A stretch of 64,000 nucleotides of DNA from Aquitalea pelogenes (GCF_001515305.1 NZ_LNQV01000005.1:62001-126000), one strand, 5' to 3'; numbered from the stretch's first letter, positions 26,489 through 37,158 are shown. The notes: generated by a model not told the origin, from the letters alone. Translations and numbers: made by a program.

Positions 26489-27354
26489 TCAGCCCTGATT
26501 GAACACCGTCATGCCGCGCGTTTGCCCCTTGTCCTTGTGGGTGATGCGGTACAGCGTGCGGTGCAAGGTGGGCAGCGGTGCCAGCACCGCGACAATCTGC
26601 CCGCTGTCCAGCAACTCCTGCACCACGTGCAAGGACAGGCAGCTCACCCCCAGCCCGGCGGCCACCGCCCGTTTGATGGCTTCCGAGTGCCCCATGTCCA
26701 TTACCTCGCCAAAGCTGCCCACATGTGGCAGCAGCAAGCGCTCCACTTCTTCGCGGGTACCTGAGCCGCGCTCGCGCAATACCCACTGTGTTTCTGCCAG
26801 TTGCGCCAGGCTGACCGCGCCTTGCGCCAGCGGGTGACTGGTGGCGGCAAACACCAGCAGGGTGTCGTCCTGCCAGGGTTCCACCACGATATCCGGGTGA
26901 TGACACGGCCCTTCGATAAAACCCATGTCCACCTTGAAACCGGCCACTGCATCGACAATATCCGCAGTATTGGCCACCATCAGCTCCACCCTGGCCTGGG
27001 GATGCTGCTGGCGGAAACGGGCGATCTGCTGCGGCAACAGATAATTGCCAATGGTGGTACTGGCCCCCAGCCGCAGATGCATGGCGGCATGGTCATCAAA
27101 CAGATGCTGCATGTCCTGTGCCGCATCCAGCATGGTGCGGGCGCGTGGCAGCAGCAGGCGGCCATGCTCGTTCAGCAGCAGCCTGCGACCGATGCGGTCG
27201 ATAGGGCAACGCCCAGGCCGGCCTCCAGCGCTGCCAGCGCCTGACTGGCGGCGGATTGCGTCAGCGCAATCGCCCCGGCTGCTGCCGTGACCGTACCCGC
27301 TTCGGCAATGGCGACAAACACTTCCAGTTCACGCAGGCTCAAACGTAATGCCAT
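26489..27354 (-). pseudogene. YeiE-like LysR regulator, frameshifted near 27201
   Basis: It is a LysR regulator divergent from the YeiH transporter gene, so it is probably its activator. The N-terminal helix-turn-helix (LRELEVFVAIAEAGTVTAAAG...SAASQALAALEAGLGVAL) stops shortly after. The effector domain (RLGASTTIGNYLLPQQIARFRQQHPQ, VLRERGSGTREEVERLLLPH) is in another frame. Adding one T (an A on the plus strand near 27201) restores FDRIGRRLLLNEHG and a 288-residue protein of normal length. YeiE-type regulators sense sulfite in enterics; the same ligand here is only a guess. This is one of four one-base losses in the region. Confidence 0.87.
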
Positions 27355-27510
27355 GACCGCTTTCCTTGCTGGGCCAGCGGGCACAAGGTGCCGTTGGCCG
27401 TTATATATTAATAATTCTAATTATTTGTAGAAATTTTATCCGTTTTTCAACTTCATTGCTGGCGCGTATGGTGAGGACATCAGGGCAAGCGCCCTCACCG
27501 GAACACCATC

Positions 27511-28542
27511 ATGACTTCCCTTGCACAAAAAATACCGGGTCTGCTGCTGGTACTGCTGCTGGCCGTGCTGGCACAATTTGCCGCAGGCTTGCCACTGTTC
27601 AGTCAACTGGGGCTGTCCGCCCTCACCATCGCCATTGTCGGCGGCATGCTGCTGGGCAATACGCTGTACCCGCTTCTGGCCACACATGGCCACCATGGCG
27701 TCACGTTTGCCAAGGGGCAGATCCTGCGGCTGGGCATCATCCTGTTCGGCTTCAAGCTGACGTTTCAGGACATTGCCGCCGTTGGCATCAGCGGCATCCT
27801 GATTGATGCCTGTGTGCTGAGCTCCACCTTTGCGCTGGCTTACTGGCTGGGGCGTCGCAAGCTGGGGCTGGACGAGCAAAGCGTCATCCTGATTGGCGCG
27901 GGCAGCTCGATTTGCGGTGCTGCCGCCATTCTGGCCACCGAGCCGGTGGTGAAAGCCCATGCCGAAAAAGTAGCGGTGGCGGTGGCTACCGTGGTGGTAT
28001 TCGGCACGCTGGCGATGTTTCTCTATCCGCTGCTGTTTGCGCTGACGCAGGCTTTGGGCGTGTCCGAATTTGCCTACGGTGTGTTTACCGGCTCCACCGT
28101 GCACGAGGTAGCCCAGGCGGTAGCGGCCGGGCGGGCGGTGAGCGAGCAGGCAGCCAATAGCGCAGTGATTACCAAGATGATCCGGGTGATGATGCTGGCA
28201 CCGTTTCTGTTGATCCTGTCGGCCTGGCTGGGCCGTCGCCATCAGGCCGGCAGCAAGGAGGCGCGCCGCATCACCATTCCGTGGTTTGCGCTGGGTTTTC
28301 TCGCCATGGCCGGTTTCAACTCGCTGCACTGGCTGCCGCAAGCCTGGGTCGCCCAGCTGATTGCACTGGATAATCTGCTGCTGGCCATGGCCATGGGCGC
28401 ACTGGGCCTCACCACCCACTTTTCCGCCATCCGCCGCGCCGGAACCAAACCCATGCTGCTGGCCAGCGCGCTGTTTGGCTGGCTGCTGGTCGGCGGCACG
28501 CTGATCAACAGTGGCATCAGCTATCTGTTACACCAGCTGTGA
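27511..28542 (+). CDS. YeiH-family putative sulfate/sulfite exporter
   Basis: A 343-residue membrane protein of the PF03601 (YeiH/UPF0324) family with about ten helices. The family segments [40 protein letters not shown] and [18 protein letters not shown] (near residue 130) are clear, as is [18 protein letters not shown]. The family has been linked to sulfate, sulfite or taurine-derived anions, but the substrate is not proven. It is divergent from a YeiE-like regulator. Confidence 0.88.
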   Translation: MTSLAQKIPGLLLVLLLAVLAQFAAGLPLFSQLGLSALTIAIVGGMLLGNTLYPLLATHGHHGVTFAKGQILRLGIILFGFKLTFQDIAAVGISGILIDACVLSSTFALAYWLGRRKLGLDEQSVILIGAGSSICGAAAILATEPVVKAHAEKVAVAVATVVVFGTLAMFLYPLLFALTQALGVSEFAYGVFTGSTVHEVAQAVAAGRAVSEQAANSAVITKMIRVMMLAPFLLILSAWLGRRHQAGSKEARRITIPWFALGFLAMAGFNSLHWLPQAWVAQLIALDNLLLAMAMGALGLTTHFSAIRRAGTKPMLLASALFGWLLVGGTLINSGISYLLHQL

Positions 28543-28558
28543 AACACGGCATGCAATA

Positions 28559-28778
28559 AAAAACCGCCCGGAACCGGGCGGCTTTTCAGGCTGCGGACAA
28601 CGTTATGTGGTGCGATTGTACTGGACCCGGCAAAGCCGGGCCTTTCGACTAACTCATCGATTTCATAGCCTTGCCGTCTATTCCCTATCCCCTCACCCTT
28701 TCCCTGAAAGGGAGCCTCGCTGTCCTTGCAGGCAGCGAGAGGAAGAATCGAAAAACCGCCCGGAACCGGGCGGTTTTT
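28559..28778. repeat. Intergenic repeat element, copy 1, with twin flanking stem-loops
   Basis: The core at 28587-28740 (154 bases) is similar to 37308-37460. It contains a hairpin cccggcaaagccggg (28626-28640) and a second, ccctttc/gaaaggg (28696-28712). It is flanked by two identical stem-loops, ccgcccgg-aa-ccgggcgg, at 28564-28581 and 28756-28773, each next to A or T runs. These can serve as the terminators for the convergent yeiH and ybdD genes. No coding signal is seen in it. The core looks like a small mobile or expanded genomic repeat; the twin hairpins resemble a target duplication. Confidence 0.7.
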
Positions 28779-28795
28779 CTATGGCTGACGGGTAA

Positions 28796-28984
28796 TCAGC
28801 ACGGGCACTTTTTCATCGACTTGCCACCATAACGCTCGGACTGGCAGTGGGCGAAAAAGTCCTCGCGGCTCATCACCGGCGCGTTGGGGCTGAATCGGCG
28901 GCGACTGGCAACGTATTTGTCGTAGTCCTTCACCCCCACCATCAGCCGCGCCGCTTCGGTCAGCTGACGTAACCATTCAGACAT
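28796..28984 (-). CDS. ybdD: YbdD/YjiX-family small protein partner of CstA
   Basis: A 62-residue protein matching YbdD: RLMVGVKDYDKYV near residue 15, SREDFFAHCQSERYGGK and a cysteine-ended tail (MKKCPC). YbdD-like proteins are nearly always encoded after cstA/yjiY and are needed for carrier activity. It overlaps the cstA stop by eight bases. Confidence 0.9.
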   Translation of the reverse strand: MSEWLRQLTEAARLMVGVKDYDKYVASRRRFSPNAPVMSREDFFAHCQSERYGGKSMKKCPC

Positions 28985-31043
28985 TGGCTTCTCCCTGACG
29001 GTAAGCCGCCGGCACTTCCTTGGTGGTGACCCACTTCACGGCCAGCGCCTTGCGGATGACATTGACGGAGAACACCAGCATGGCCACCACCACGGCAATG
29101 AACATGGCGGTCAGCGTGGCATCCACATAATCATTGAAGATGATCTGGTGCATCTGTGCCAGGTTTTTCGCCGGAGCCAGCGACTCACCCTTGGCGGCAG
29201 CCGCGGAGAACTTGTCGGCGTGGGCGAGGAAGCTGATCTTGGGGCTGCTGTGGAACAGCTTTTGCCAGCCGGCCACCAGGGTGACAATCAGCAGCCACAG
29301 GGTAGGCACGGCAGTCACCCACACATAGCGCAGCTTCTGCATCTTGATCAGCACCACGGTGGCCAGGATCAGCGCAATGCCGGCCAGCATCTGGTTGGCA
29401 ATGCCGAACAGCGGCCACAGCGTGTTGATGCCGCCCAGCGGATCCACCACGCCCTGATACAGGAAGTAGCCCCAGCCGGCCACGGCCAGGCCGGTGGCCA
29501 CCAGGTTGGCGCCCCAGGATTCGGTATTGGCCATCGGCTTGATGAAGATGCCCAGCAAATCCTGGATCATGAAGCGCAGCACGCGGGTACCGGCGTCGAT
29601 GGTGGTGAGGATGAACAGCGCTTCAAACAGGATGGCAAAGTGGTACCAGAAGGCCATCATGGTCTTGCCGCCGATCACGCCGGACAGGATGTGCGCCATG
29701 CCCACCGCCAGTGTCGGAGCGCCACCAGCACGGGACAGGATGGTGGCTTCGCCCACGTCCTTGGCCATTTGCGTCAGCACATCCGGGGTAATGACAAAGC
29801 CCCAGCCGGAAATTACCTGGGCCGCATCCACCGCCGTCTTGCCGATGACGGCGGCCGGGCTGTTCATGGCGAAGTACACGCCCGGGTCCAGCACGCAGGC
29901 GGCAATCAGCGCCATGATGGCGACAAAGCTTTCCATCAGCATGGCACCGTAGCCGATGGCGCGGGCATGGGTTTCGTTCTCGATCAGCTTGGGCGTGGTG
30001 CCGGAAGCCACCAGCGCATGGAAGCCGGAAACCGCACCGCAGGCGATGGTGATGAACAGGAAGGGGAACAGGTTGCCGGCGAATACCGGGCCAGTGCCGT
30101 CAATGAACTTGGTGAGCGCCGGCATGTGCAGGTTGGGTGCCACCACCAGGATGCCGATGGCCAGACCGACGATGGTGCCGATCTTGAGGAAGGTGGACAG
30201 ATAGTCACGCGGGGCCAGCAGCAGCCATACCGGCAGTACCGAGGCAATGAAGCCGTAGCCGATCAGGATCCATGCCAGCGTGGTGCCCTGGAAGGTGAAC
30301 AGCGGGGCCAGCGTCGGGCTGTGTGCCACATCGCCACCGTAGACAATGGCCAGCATCAGCAGGATGAAGCCGATGACTGAAATCTCGCCGATCTTGCCCG
30401 GACGGATGAAGCGGGTATACACCCCCATGAACAGGGCAATCGGAATGGTGCAGGCAATGGTGAAGGTGCCCCACGGGCTGCCGGCCAGCGCCTTGACCAC
30501 CACCAGCGCCAGTACCGCCAGCAGGATGATCATGATCATCAGGATGCCGATGGAGGCAATCACGCCGGGAATGGGGCCCAGCTCCAGGCGGATGATTTCG
30601 CCCAGCGACTTGCCGTCACGGCGCATGGACAGGAACAGCACCAGGAAGTCCTGTACCGCACCGGCCAGCATCACGCCGACCAGAATCCATAAAGTCCCCG
30701 GCAGATAACCCATCTGCGCGGCCAGCACCGGGCCCACCAGAGGACCGGCACCGGCAATGGCGGCAAAGTGGTGGCCGAACACCACCCATTTGTTGGTCGG
30801 CACGTAATCCAGGCCGTCATTATGCTTCTCGGCCGGGGTCAGACGGCGCGGGTCCAGCTCCAGCACCTTGTCGGCAATGAAACGGCTGTAGAAACGATAA
30901 GCGATGGAGTACACCGACACGGCAGCCACCACCAGCCAGATGGCATTGACCGGCTCTCCCCGGTTCAATGCCACCACGGCAAAGGCGATGGCGCCCGCCA
31001 GGGCGACGGCAATCCAGATTGCCCATTCCTTTAAGCGTTGCAT
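28977..31043 (-). CDS. cstA: CstA-family pyruvate/peptide carrier (carbon starvation protein)
   Basis: A 688-residue inner-membrane protein with about 17-18 hydrophobic helices. CstA/BtsT-family proteins import pyruvate or peptides when carbon is short. Family features include FGHHFAAIAGAGPLVGPVLAAQMGYLPG near residue 69, GAVQDFLVLFLSMRRDGKSLGEI, and SGFHALVASGTTPKLIENE. It is followed by ybdD and is divergent from an RstAB-like two-component system that may control it. The length is near the 701 residues of E. coli CstA. Confidence 0.93.
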   Translation of the reverse strand: MQRLKEWAIWIAVALAGAIAFAVVALNRGEPVNAIWLVVAAVSVYSIAYRFYSRFIADKVLELDPRRLTPAEKHNDGLDYVPTNKWVVFGHHFAAIAGAGPLVGPVLAAQMGYLPGTLWILVGVMLAGAVQDFLVLFLSMRRDGKSLGEIIRLELGPIPGVIASIGILMIMIILLAVLALVVVKALAGSPWGTFTIACTIPIALFMGVYTRFIRPGKIGEISVIGFILLMLAIVYGGDVAHSPTLAPLFTFQGTTLAWILIGYGFIASVLPVWLLLAPRDYLSTFLKIGTIVGLAIGILVVAPNLHMPALTKFIDGTGPVFAGNLFPFLFITIACGAVSGFHALVASGTTPKLIENETHARAIGYGAMLMESFVAIMALIAACVLDPGVYFAMNSPAAVIGKTAVDAAQVISGWGFVITPDVLTQMAKDVGEATILSRAGGAPTLAVGMAHILSGVIGGKTMMAFWYHFAILFEALFILTTIDAGTRVLRFMIQDLLGIFIKPMANTESWGANLVATGLAVAGWGYFLYQGVVDPLGGINTLWPLFGIANQMLAGIALILATVVLIKMQKLRYVWVTAVPTLWLLIVTLVAGWQKLFHSSPKISFLAHADKFSAAAAKGESLAPAKNLAQMHQIIFNDYVDATLTAMFIAVVVAMLVFSVNVIRKALAVKWVTTKEVPAAYRQGEANV

Positions 31044-31167
31044 GTGATTTTCTCTGTCCTTGAATTAATCTTGGGCATGCCCGCAGGCCTGCCTGAATGC
31101 GCAGAAAACGCGTGTTTCATTCTGTTCGCATGGAATCGGAATTACAAGCCATCTGCCAGTGCGGGTA

Positions 31168-31181
31168 TACATAGTGATACT
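31168..31181. promoter_or_regulatory. Possible RstA box between cstA and rstA
   Basis: The 14 bases tacatagtgatact match nine of the 12 fixed positions of the enteric RstA box (TACATNTNGTTACA). It lies 30 bases before the rstA-like gene in the divergent gap with cstA. It could serve autoregulation, cstA control, or both. The match is moderate. Confidence 0.3.
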
Positions 31182-31210
31182 ATTTGTGGATTGTTTATTG
31201 CAGATCGCGC

Positions 31211-31917
31211 ATGGCACCGCACATTCTCATCATTGAAGATGACATCCACCTGTCGCAACTGATCGCCGCCTACCTGACCAAGCATGGTTATCAGGTCAGC
31301 CAGCACGGTCGTGGCGATACCGCCGCCGATGTCATCCTGGACACCCGCCCCGACCTGGTCATTCTGGACGTGATGCTGCCCGGCAAGGAAGGCTTTGATG
31401 TCTGCCGCGAAGTGCGGCTGCGTTATCACGGCCGCATTCTCATCATGACCGCGCGCATGAAGACGTGGACGAAATCCTGGGGCTGGAACTGGGGGCCGAC
31501 GACTACCTGGCCAAGCCGGTAGAGCCGCGCCGCCTGCTGGCACGGGTACGCGCACTGCTGCGCCGCGGTGTGGCAGAAGAAGACCATGTGGAAACCGGCG
31601 ACAACGACGAACTGGTATTCGGCCAGTTCAACATCAGCCAGGGCACCCGTGCCGCCTATCTGAGCGGCGAGGAAATGGAGCTGACCACAGCCGAATTCGA
31701 CCTGCTGTGGCTGCTGGCCAGCCATGCCGGGCAGGTACTGTCGCGCGACGACATCATGAACGAATTGCGCGGCATCGGTTTTGACGGGCTGGACCGCTCC
31801 ATCGACGCCCGCATTTCCCGGTTGCGCAAAAAACTGGGCGACAGCCCCGATTCGCCCACCCGCATCAAGACCGTACGCGGCAAGGGCTATCTGTTCTCGC
31901 GCAGCGACTGGGAATGA
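31211..31917 (+). pseudogene. rstA: RstA-like OmpR-family response regulator, frameshifted near 31456
   Basis: The receiver half (ILIIEDDIHLSQLIAAYLTKHG, phospho-acceptor Asp in DLVILDVMLPGKEG near residue 53) reads to RILIMTAR. It then shifts; the rest (DEILGLELGADDYLAKPVEP and the winged helix ELTTAEFDLLWLLASHAG...RLRKKLGDSPDSPTRIKTVRGKGYLF) is in another frame. Adding one G after 31456 restores a 235-residue protein with the expected DEDVDEILGLELGADDY. The stop overlaps the sensor kinase start (ATGA), so the pair is coupled. RstA similarity is seen along the receiver (AAYLTKHG, GRGDTA). Confidence 0.88.
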
Positions 31918-33275
31918 TCCACCTCCCCCGCCTGCGGCCCGACCGCAAGAATCGCAGCGCCAAACCGTCGCTGGCCACCCTGTTTGCCCGCTATTTCATC
32001 ATTGCCATGGCGGCAGAGCTGGCCATCATCATCGGTTTTGCCTTCATGCTGGGCAAGCTGTACCAGAATAGCGACAGTGAAAACGCCCGGCGCATGCTGG
32101 ACGGCCCGGCATCGCTGCTGGTGCAGGAGCTGCAACGCGTGCCGGTGGCGGCGCGCGAACATGCGCTGCCGCAACTCACCCGCCACTTCAGTTATCCGGT
32201 CAAGCTGATCAGCAGCCTGCCTGCCGACCTGGACCCGGAAAGCAAACAGAACTTTGCCACCGGCAAAACCTATCTGGATTTCGACAACAACCTGCTCTAC
32301 ATCCCGCTGCCGGACGACAAGCGCATGTTGCTGCTAGGCCCGCTGGATGCCACCCCCAATAGCAACGACAGTGGCTGGATTACCGAGGACATCGAGGTAT
32401 TGCTGCTGTGGATCGTGTTTACCGGCAGCACGCTGGGCCTGTTGATGTACTTCTACCTGCGGCCGATGTGGCGCGACCTGGTATCGGTACGCGATGCCGC
32501 CGAGCTGTTTGCCAATGGCGACTTCCACGTGCGTACCCCGCAGGCCCACAGCCGGCTGTTTGCCCCGCTGTCCACCGCCCTCAACAGCATGGCCGCCAGG
32601 CTGGAACGGCTGCTGGAAATGCATCAGGCCATGAGCCACGCCGTGGCGCATGAAATCCGCACCCCCATTGCCCGCTTGCGCTTTGGCCTGACCATGCTGG
32701 AAGAAGAGGACGACGAAGACGAACGTCGCCGCTACAGCGACGGCATGGAACGCGACATGCAGGAGCTGGAAGAGCTGATTACCGCCAGCATGGAATACGC
32801 CAAGCTCAACCGTGGCGAAGCCATCCTGCAACGCGAGCAGGTGGATCTGTACGAATGGTTTGACGACCTGATTGACCTGGTGCAGCCGCTCAAGCCGGCG
32901 GGCATCCGTCTCAGCATGGACTGCGCACGCGGCGAAGCCGCCTTTGACCGCAAGCTGATTTACGTCGCCAGCCGCAACCTGCTGCTGAACGCCTTCAAGT
33001 ATGCGCAACATCAGGTTCACCTGATTGTGGAACGTCAGGGCACCATGCTGGAAATTCAGGTGGATGATGACGGCCATGGCATTCCCGAAGCCGACCGGGA
33101 ACGCATTTTCGAACCCTTCCGCCGCCTGGACCGCAGCCGCGACCGCGCCACCGGCGGCTATGGCCTTGGCCTGTCTTATGTCCGCCTGATAGCCGAACAC
33201 CATGGCGGTAGCGCCTTTGCCGGCACCAGCCCCCTGGGCGGTGCCCGTCTCACCCTGCGCATTGCCCTGAGCTAA
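31914..33275 (+). CDS. rstB: RstB-like sensor histidine kinase
   Basis: A 453-residue membrane kinase with helices near residues 22-44 and 160-180 around a periplasmic domain resembling the RstB sensor (FSYPVKLISSLPADLD, LDFDNNLLYIPLPDDKRMLLLGPLD). A HAMP linker follows, then the H-box SHAVAHEIRTPIARLRFGL near residue 243 and the ATP-binding domain with N (ASRNLLLNAFKYA), G1 (DDDGHGIPEADRERIFEPF) and G2 (GGYGLGLSYV) boxes, all intact. The signal sensed is unknown; cstA next door suggests nutrient state. Confidence 0.9.
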   Translation: MIHLPRLRPDRKNRSAKPSLATLFARYFIIAMAAELAIIIGFAFMLGKLYQNSDSENARRMLDGPASLLVQELQRVPVAAREHALPQLTRHFSYPVKLISSLPADLDPESKQNFATGKTYLDFDNNLLYIPLPDDKRMLLLGPLDATPNSNDSGWITEDIEVLLLWIVFTGSTLGLLMYFYLRPMWRDLVSVRDAAELFANGDFHVRTPQAHSRLFAPLSTALNSMAARLERLLEMHQAMSHAVAHEIRTPIARLRFGLTMLEEEDDEDERRRYSDGMERDMQELEELITASMEYAKLNRGEAILQREQVDLYEWFDDLIDLVQPLKPAGIRLSMDCARGEAAFDRKLIYVASRNLLLNAFKYAQHQVHLIVERQGTMLEIQVDDDGHGIPEADRERIFEPFRRLDRSRDRATGGYGLGLSYVRLIAEHHGGSAFAGTSPLGGARLTLRIALS

Positions 33276-33392
33276 ATCGCACAGGTCACACAGGTCACAG
33301 CTTGTCACAAAGCCGTGACACGAAGGCGACAGACCCGCAAGCAAGCTTCCCGCATAATGCAATCTGTTAATTTTTGTGTATGTGGAATTGCC

Positions 33393-34223
33393 ATGCGCTC
33401 TACCCGACCTGCGGCCCTGCTGATCCACGGCCTTGGTGGCACTGTTTATGATCTGGGCTCGCTGGGCCGTACCCTGGAAGACGTCGGCATCGTCACCCAT
33501 GCCCCGCTGTTGCCCGGCCACGGCACCGAACCGGAAGAGCTGCTGGACATCCGCTGGACCGACTGGATAGAAAGCATGCGCGCCGAATACCGCGCGCTGA
33601 AGCAACGTCACGGCGTAGTGCATCTGGCTGGCGTATGCCTGGGTGCACTGGTGGCGCTGGAAGTGGCACGGCTGGAAAACCATCAGGACAAACTGGCACT
33701 GTATGCGCCACCGGTATTTCTGGATGGCTGGAGCCTGCCGCGCCTGACCTGGTTGCGCCCCCTGGGTTACATCCTGCCCGGCATGGCACGCCGCATGCGT
33801 ATTCCGGAAGCCGAGCCCTTCGGCATCAAGAACCCGCGCATCCGCAAGCTGATCCAGCAGCGCTTCGAGCGTGGCGAGCGTTTCCACTACCCCTATGTGC
33901 CGCTGGCCTGCATCCGCGAAGTGGACAAGCTGCGCCGGCAACTGCTGCCGCGCCTGGGCCAGATCACCTGCCCGACACTGATTGTGCATGCCGACGAAGA
34001 CGACATCACCAGCCCGCGCTCGGCACACCATCTGCAGAAACATCTGGGCGGACCGGTCGACTTCATGCCGCTGTCCGACAGCTATCACATGATTCTGGTG
34101 GATAACGAACGCATGGCGGTACTGGCGCGCAGCGTGGACTTCTTCCAGTCCAGGCCTGCCAACCGTCCTGCTGTCAGCAGCAGCCCGCAAGAAAACTGGC
34201 AGGCCAGCCCGGTCACCGCCTGA
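33393..34223 (+). CDS. Alpha/beta hydrolase with a cysteine nucleophile
   Basis: A 276-residue carboxylesterase-like hydrolase: oxyanion segment LLIHGLGGTVYDLGSLG near residue 10, LLPGHGTEPEELLDIRWTDWIE near residue 39, and nucleophile elbow GVCLGA with Cys82 where Est30-like esterases have Ser. The Asp in HADEDDITSP (residues 201-204) and His232 in SDSYHMILVDNE complete the triad. The start at 33393 (MRSTRPAALLIHG) is chosen; the 26 codons before it are not family-like. The C-terminal 30 residues are a polar tail. The substrate is unknown. A hairpin (cgccacg/cgtggcg) follows the stop. Confidence 0.75.
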   Translation: MRSTRPAALLIHGLGGTVYDLGSLGRTLEDVGIVTHAPLLPGHGTEPEELLDIRWTDWIESMRAEYRALKQRHGVVHLAGVCLGALVALEVARLENHQDKLALYAPPVFLDGWSLPRLTWLRPLGYILPGMARRMRIPEAEPFGIKNPRIRKLIQQRFERGERFHYPYVPLACIREVDKLRRQLLPRLGQITCPTLIVHADEDDITSPRSAHHLQKHLGGPVDFMPLSDSYHMILVDNERMAVLARSVDFFQSRPANRPAVSSSPQENWQASPVTA

Positions 34224-34244
34224 GCGGCAAACTGCCATGCCTGA

Positions 34245-35561
<1,317 letters not shown>

Positions 35562-35562
35562 T

Positions 35563-37158
35563 TCAGTTCCCTTGCGCCGCCGGGCCTTGCCAGTGCAGGC
35601 AGACCCGGTTGCGCCCTTCCTGCTTGGCCCGGTACATGGCGTCGTCGGCGCGCTTGAGTACATCACTGGCATGGCGGTCGTCCGGCAACACCACGGCACA
35701 ACCCATGCTGGCCGTGACCGGCTCCGGCAGGCCCAGCTTGCTCCAGTGCAGCTTCTCCAGCTGCAAGCGCAAGCGCACTGCCGCCTTCATCGCGTCCGGC
35801 AGGTCTGTAGCCGGCAACACCAGCACAAACTCCTCACCGCCCAGCCGGGCCACGCGGTCTTCATTGCGCAATAGCCGCAGCGCCAGCCTTACCAGCACCT
35901 TGAGTACCGTATCGCCTACGGCGTGGCCGTGGCTGTCGTTGACCTTCTTGAAGTGGTCCAGATCCACCATCACCAGCGCAAACACCGTGCCTTGCGTCTG
36001 GTAGTCCTGATACAGCTGCGCCAGCAAGGACTGGAATGCGCGATGGTTGAGCGCCCCGGTCAGAGCATCATGTTCGGACAGGCGGCGCAGTTCGCGGTTG
36101 AACTGCCAGGTACGCGTCAGCAACAGCAAGGCCAGCCACAACAGCACGGCCGCCACCACACCCGGTGCGCAGCCACGGGTCACCTCCAGTGCCAGCCAGT
36201 AATTGGGCAGGAATTGCAGCACCCGCATGCCGGAGTCGCCCAGCGCATACACCCGCACATGGGCGGTCGGGCTGGCGGCGTACGTTGGCATCACCGGCAA
36301 CAACTGCAGGTTTTCCTGTGGCAGGGGGTGATCATCGCTGGTGGCCACCACCTGGTTCTGGCGATTGAGCAGGTACAGGCTGCCTGCCGGGGCATCCAGC
36401 TGACGCAGCAACTGGTTGAGGGTATTGAGCCCCACATCCATGCACAGCACACCCCGGAACTGCCCCGCCACCCATACCGGCTGGCTGATGGTCAGCATCG
36501 GGCCCTTGCCGGCCTGGTCGATATACACCGGTGTGATCACCCGCTGGCCGCGCGGGTTGACTGCCGGTTCTGCCAGCCGCCAGAACTGACCCTGAGGGGT
36601 GTTGGCGCTGTAGTGATAGGACGTTGCCGGCGTGAAGGGATAGAGATAAATGAACTGGCGGGCGGAGACATAGTAAACCCAGTCCACACCGTGTTCGCCC
36701 AGATGCTGATAAGCCATCTGCATCATCGGTGTCAGGCCCAGCACCACGGCCATTTCATGCCGTGCAGCCGCATCCAGCGCAGCCGCCTGTCCCAGGCCGG
36801 TGAGGTTGCCCGGCTGCAGGCCGGATGCCAGGGTGGGCCGGGCATCCAGCGCATAAAAACCCTGCCCCGGTGCATTGCGCAGCCAGGACAGCACGGCCTG
36901 CTGATCCTGCCCGCCATCGCCCTGTTTCAGTTCGCTGACGGCATCGGCGTGGATGATGTCGATGAAACCGTCAATGCCGTCAAAATGTTGCTCCAGGCTG
37001 CTGACCGCCCGATGGGCATACTGATTGGCCAGACTGAGCGCGCGGCTGTAGGCAAACCAGCCATTGGATAGCAGTAACAGCACGATCAGCAGCAACAAGC
37101 CGCTACGAAATGCTGACTGATGATCCAGTACCGTCTCGCCCAACCACATCCTGCGCAT
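35563..37158 (-). CDS. Membrane diguanylate cyclase with periplasmic Cache sensor
   Basis: A 531-residue inner-membrane enzyme predicted to make cyclic di-GMP. It has a first helix (about residues 16-36), a large periplasmic Cache-type domain (about 40-300; WVYYVSARQFIYLYPFTP, YIDQAGKGPMLTISQPVW), a second helix (about 325-345) and a GGDEF domain starting DALTGALNHRAF. The active-site motif is GGEEF, preceded at the standard distance by the inhibitory-site motif RNED, so feedback inhibition is likely. The ATG at 37158 is preferred to an upstream GTG at 37167. Confidence 0.9.
   Translation of the reverse strand: MRRMWLGETVLDHQSAFRSGLLLLIVLLLLSNGWFAYSRALSLANQYAHRAVSSLEQHFDGIDGFIDIIHADAVSELKQGDGGQDQQAVLSWLRNAPGQGFYALDARPTLASGLQPGNLTGLGQAAALDAAARHEMAVVLGLTPMMQMAYQHLGEHGVDWVYYVSARQFIYLYPFTPATSYHYSANTPQGQFWRLAEPAVNPRGQRVITPVYIDQAGKGPMLTISQPVWVAGQFRGVLCMDVGLNTLNQLLRQLDAPAGSLYLLNRQNQVVATSDDHPLPQENLQLLPVMPTYAASPTAHVRVYALGDSGMRVLQFLPNYWLALEVTRGCAPGVVAAVLLWLALLLLTRTWQFNRELRRLSEHDALTGALNHRAFQSLLAQLYQDYQTQGTVFALVMVDLDHFKKVNDSHGHAVGDTVLKVLVRLALRLLRNEDRVARLGGEEFVLVLPATDLPDAMKAAVRLRLQLEKLHWSKLGLPEPVTASMGCAVVLPDDRHASDVLKRADDAMYRAKQEGRNRVCLHWQGPAAQGN

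Noticed and set aside
28559-28778. CRISPR array
   Set aside because: Only two repeated hairpins around one unique segment, and no cas genes in the window.
28511-28795. 94-codon frame across the repeat element
   Set aside because: It consists of the element and its twin hairpins (NRPEPGGFS twice) and shows no protein-like features.
29148-30380. 410-codon plus-strand frame
   Set aside because: Antisense shadow of cstA; low-complexity product.
32334-34238. 634-codon minus-strand open frame
   Set aside because: Antisense to the RstB-like kinase and the Cys hydrolase, both well supported.
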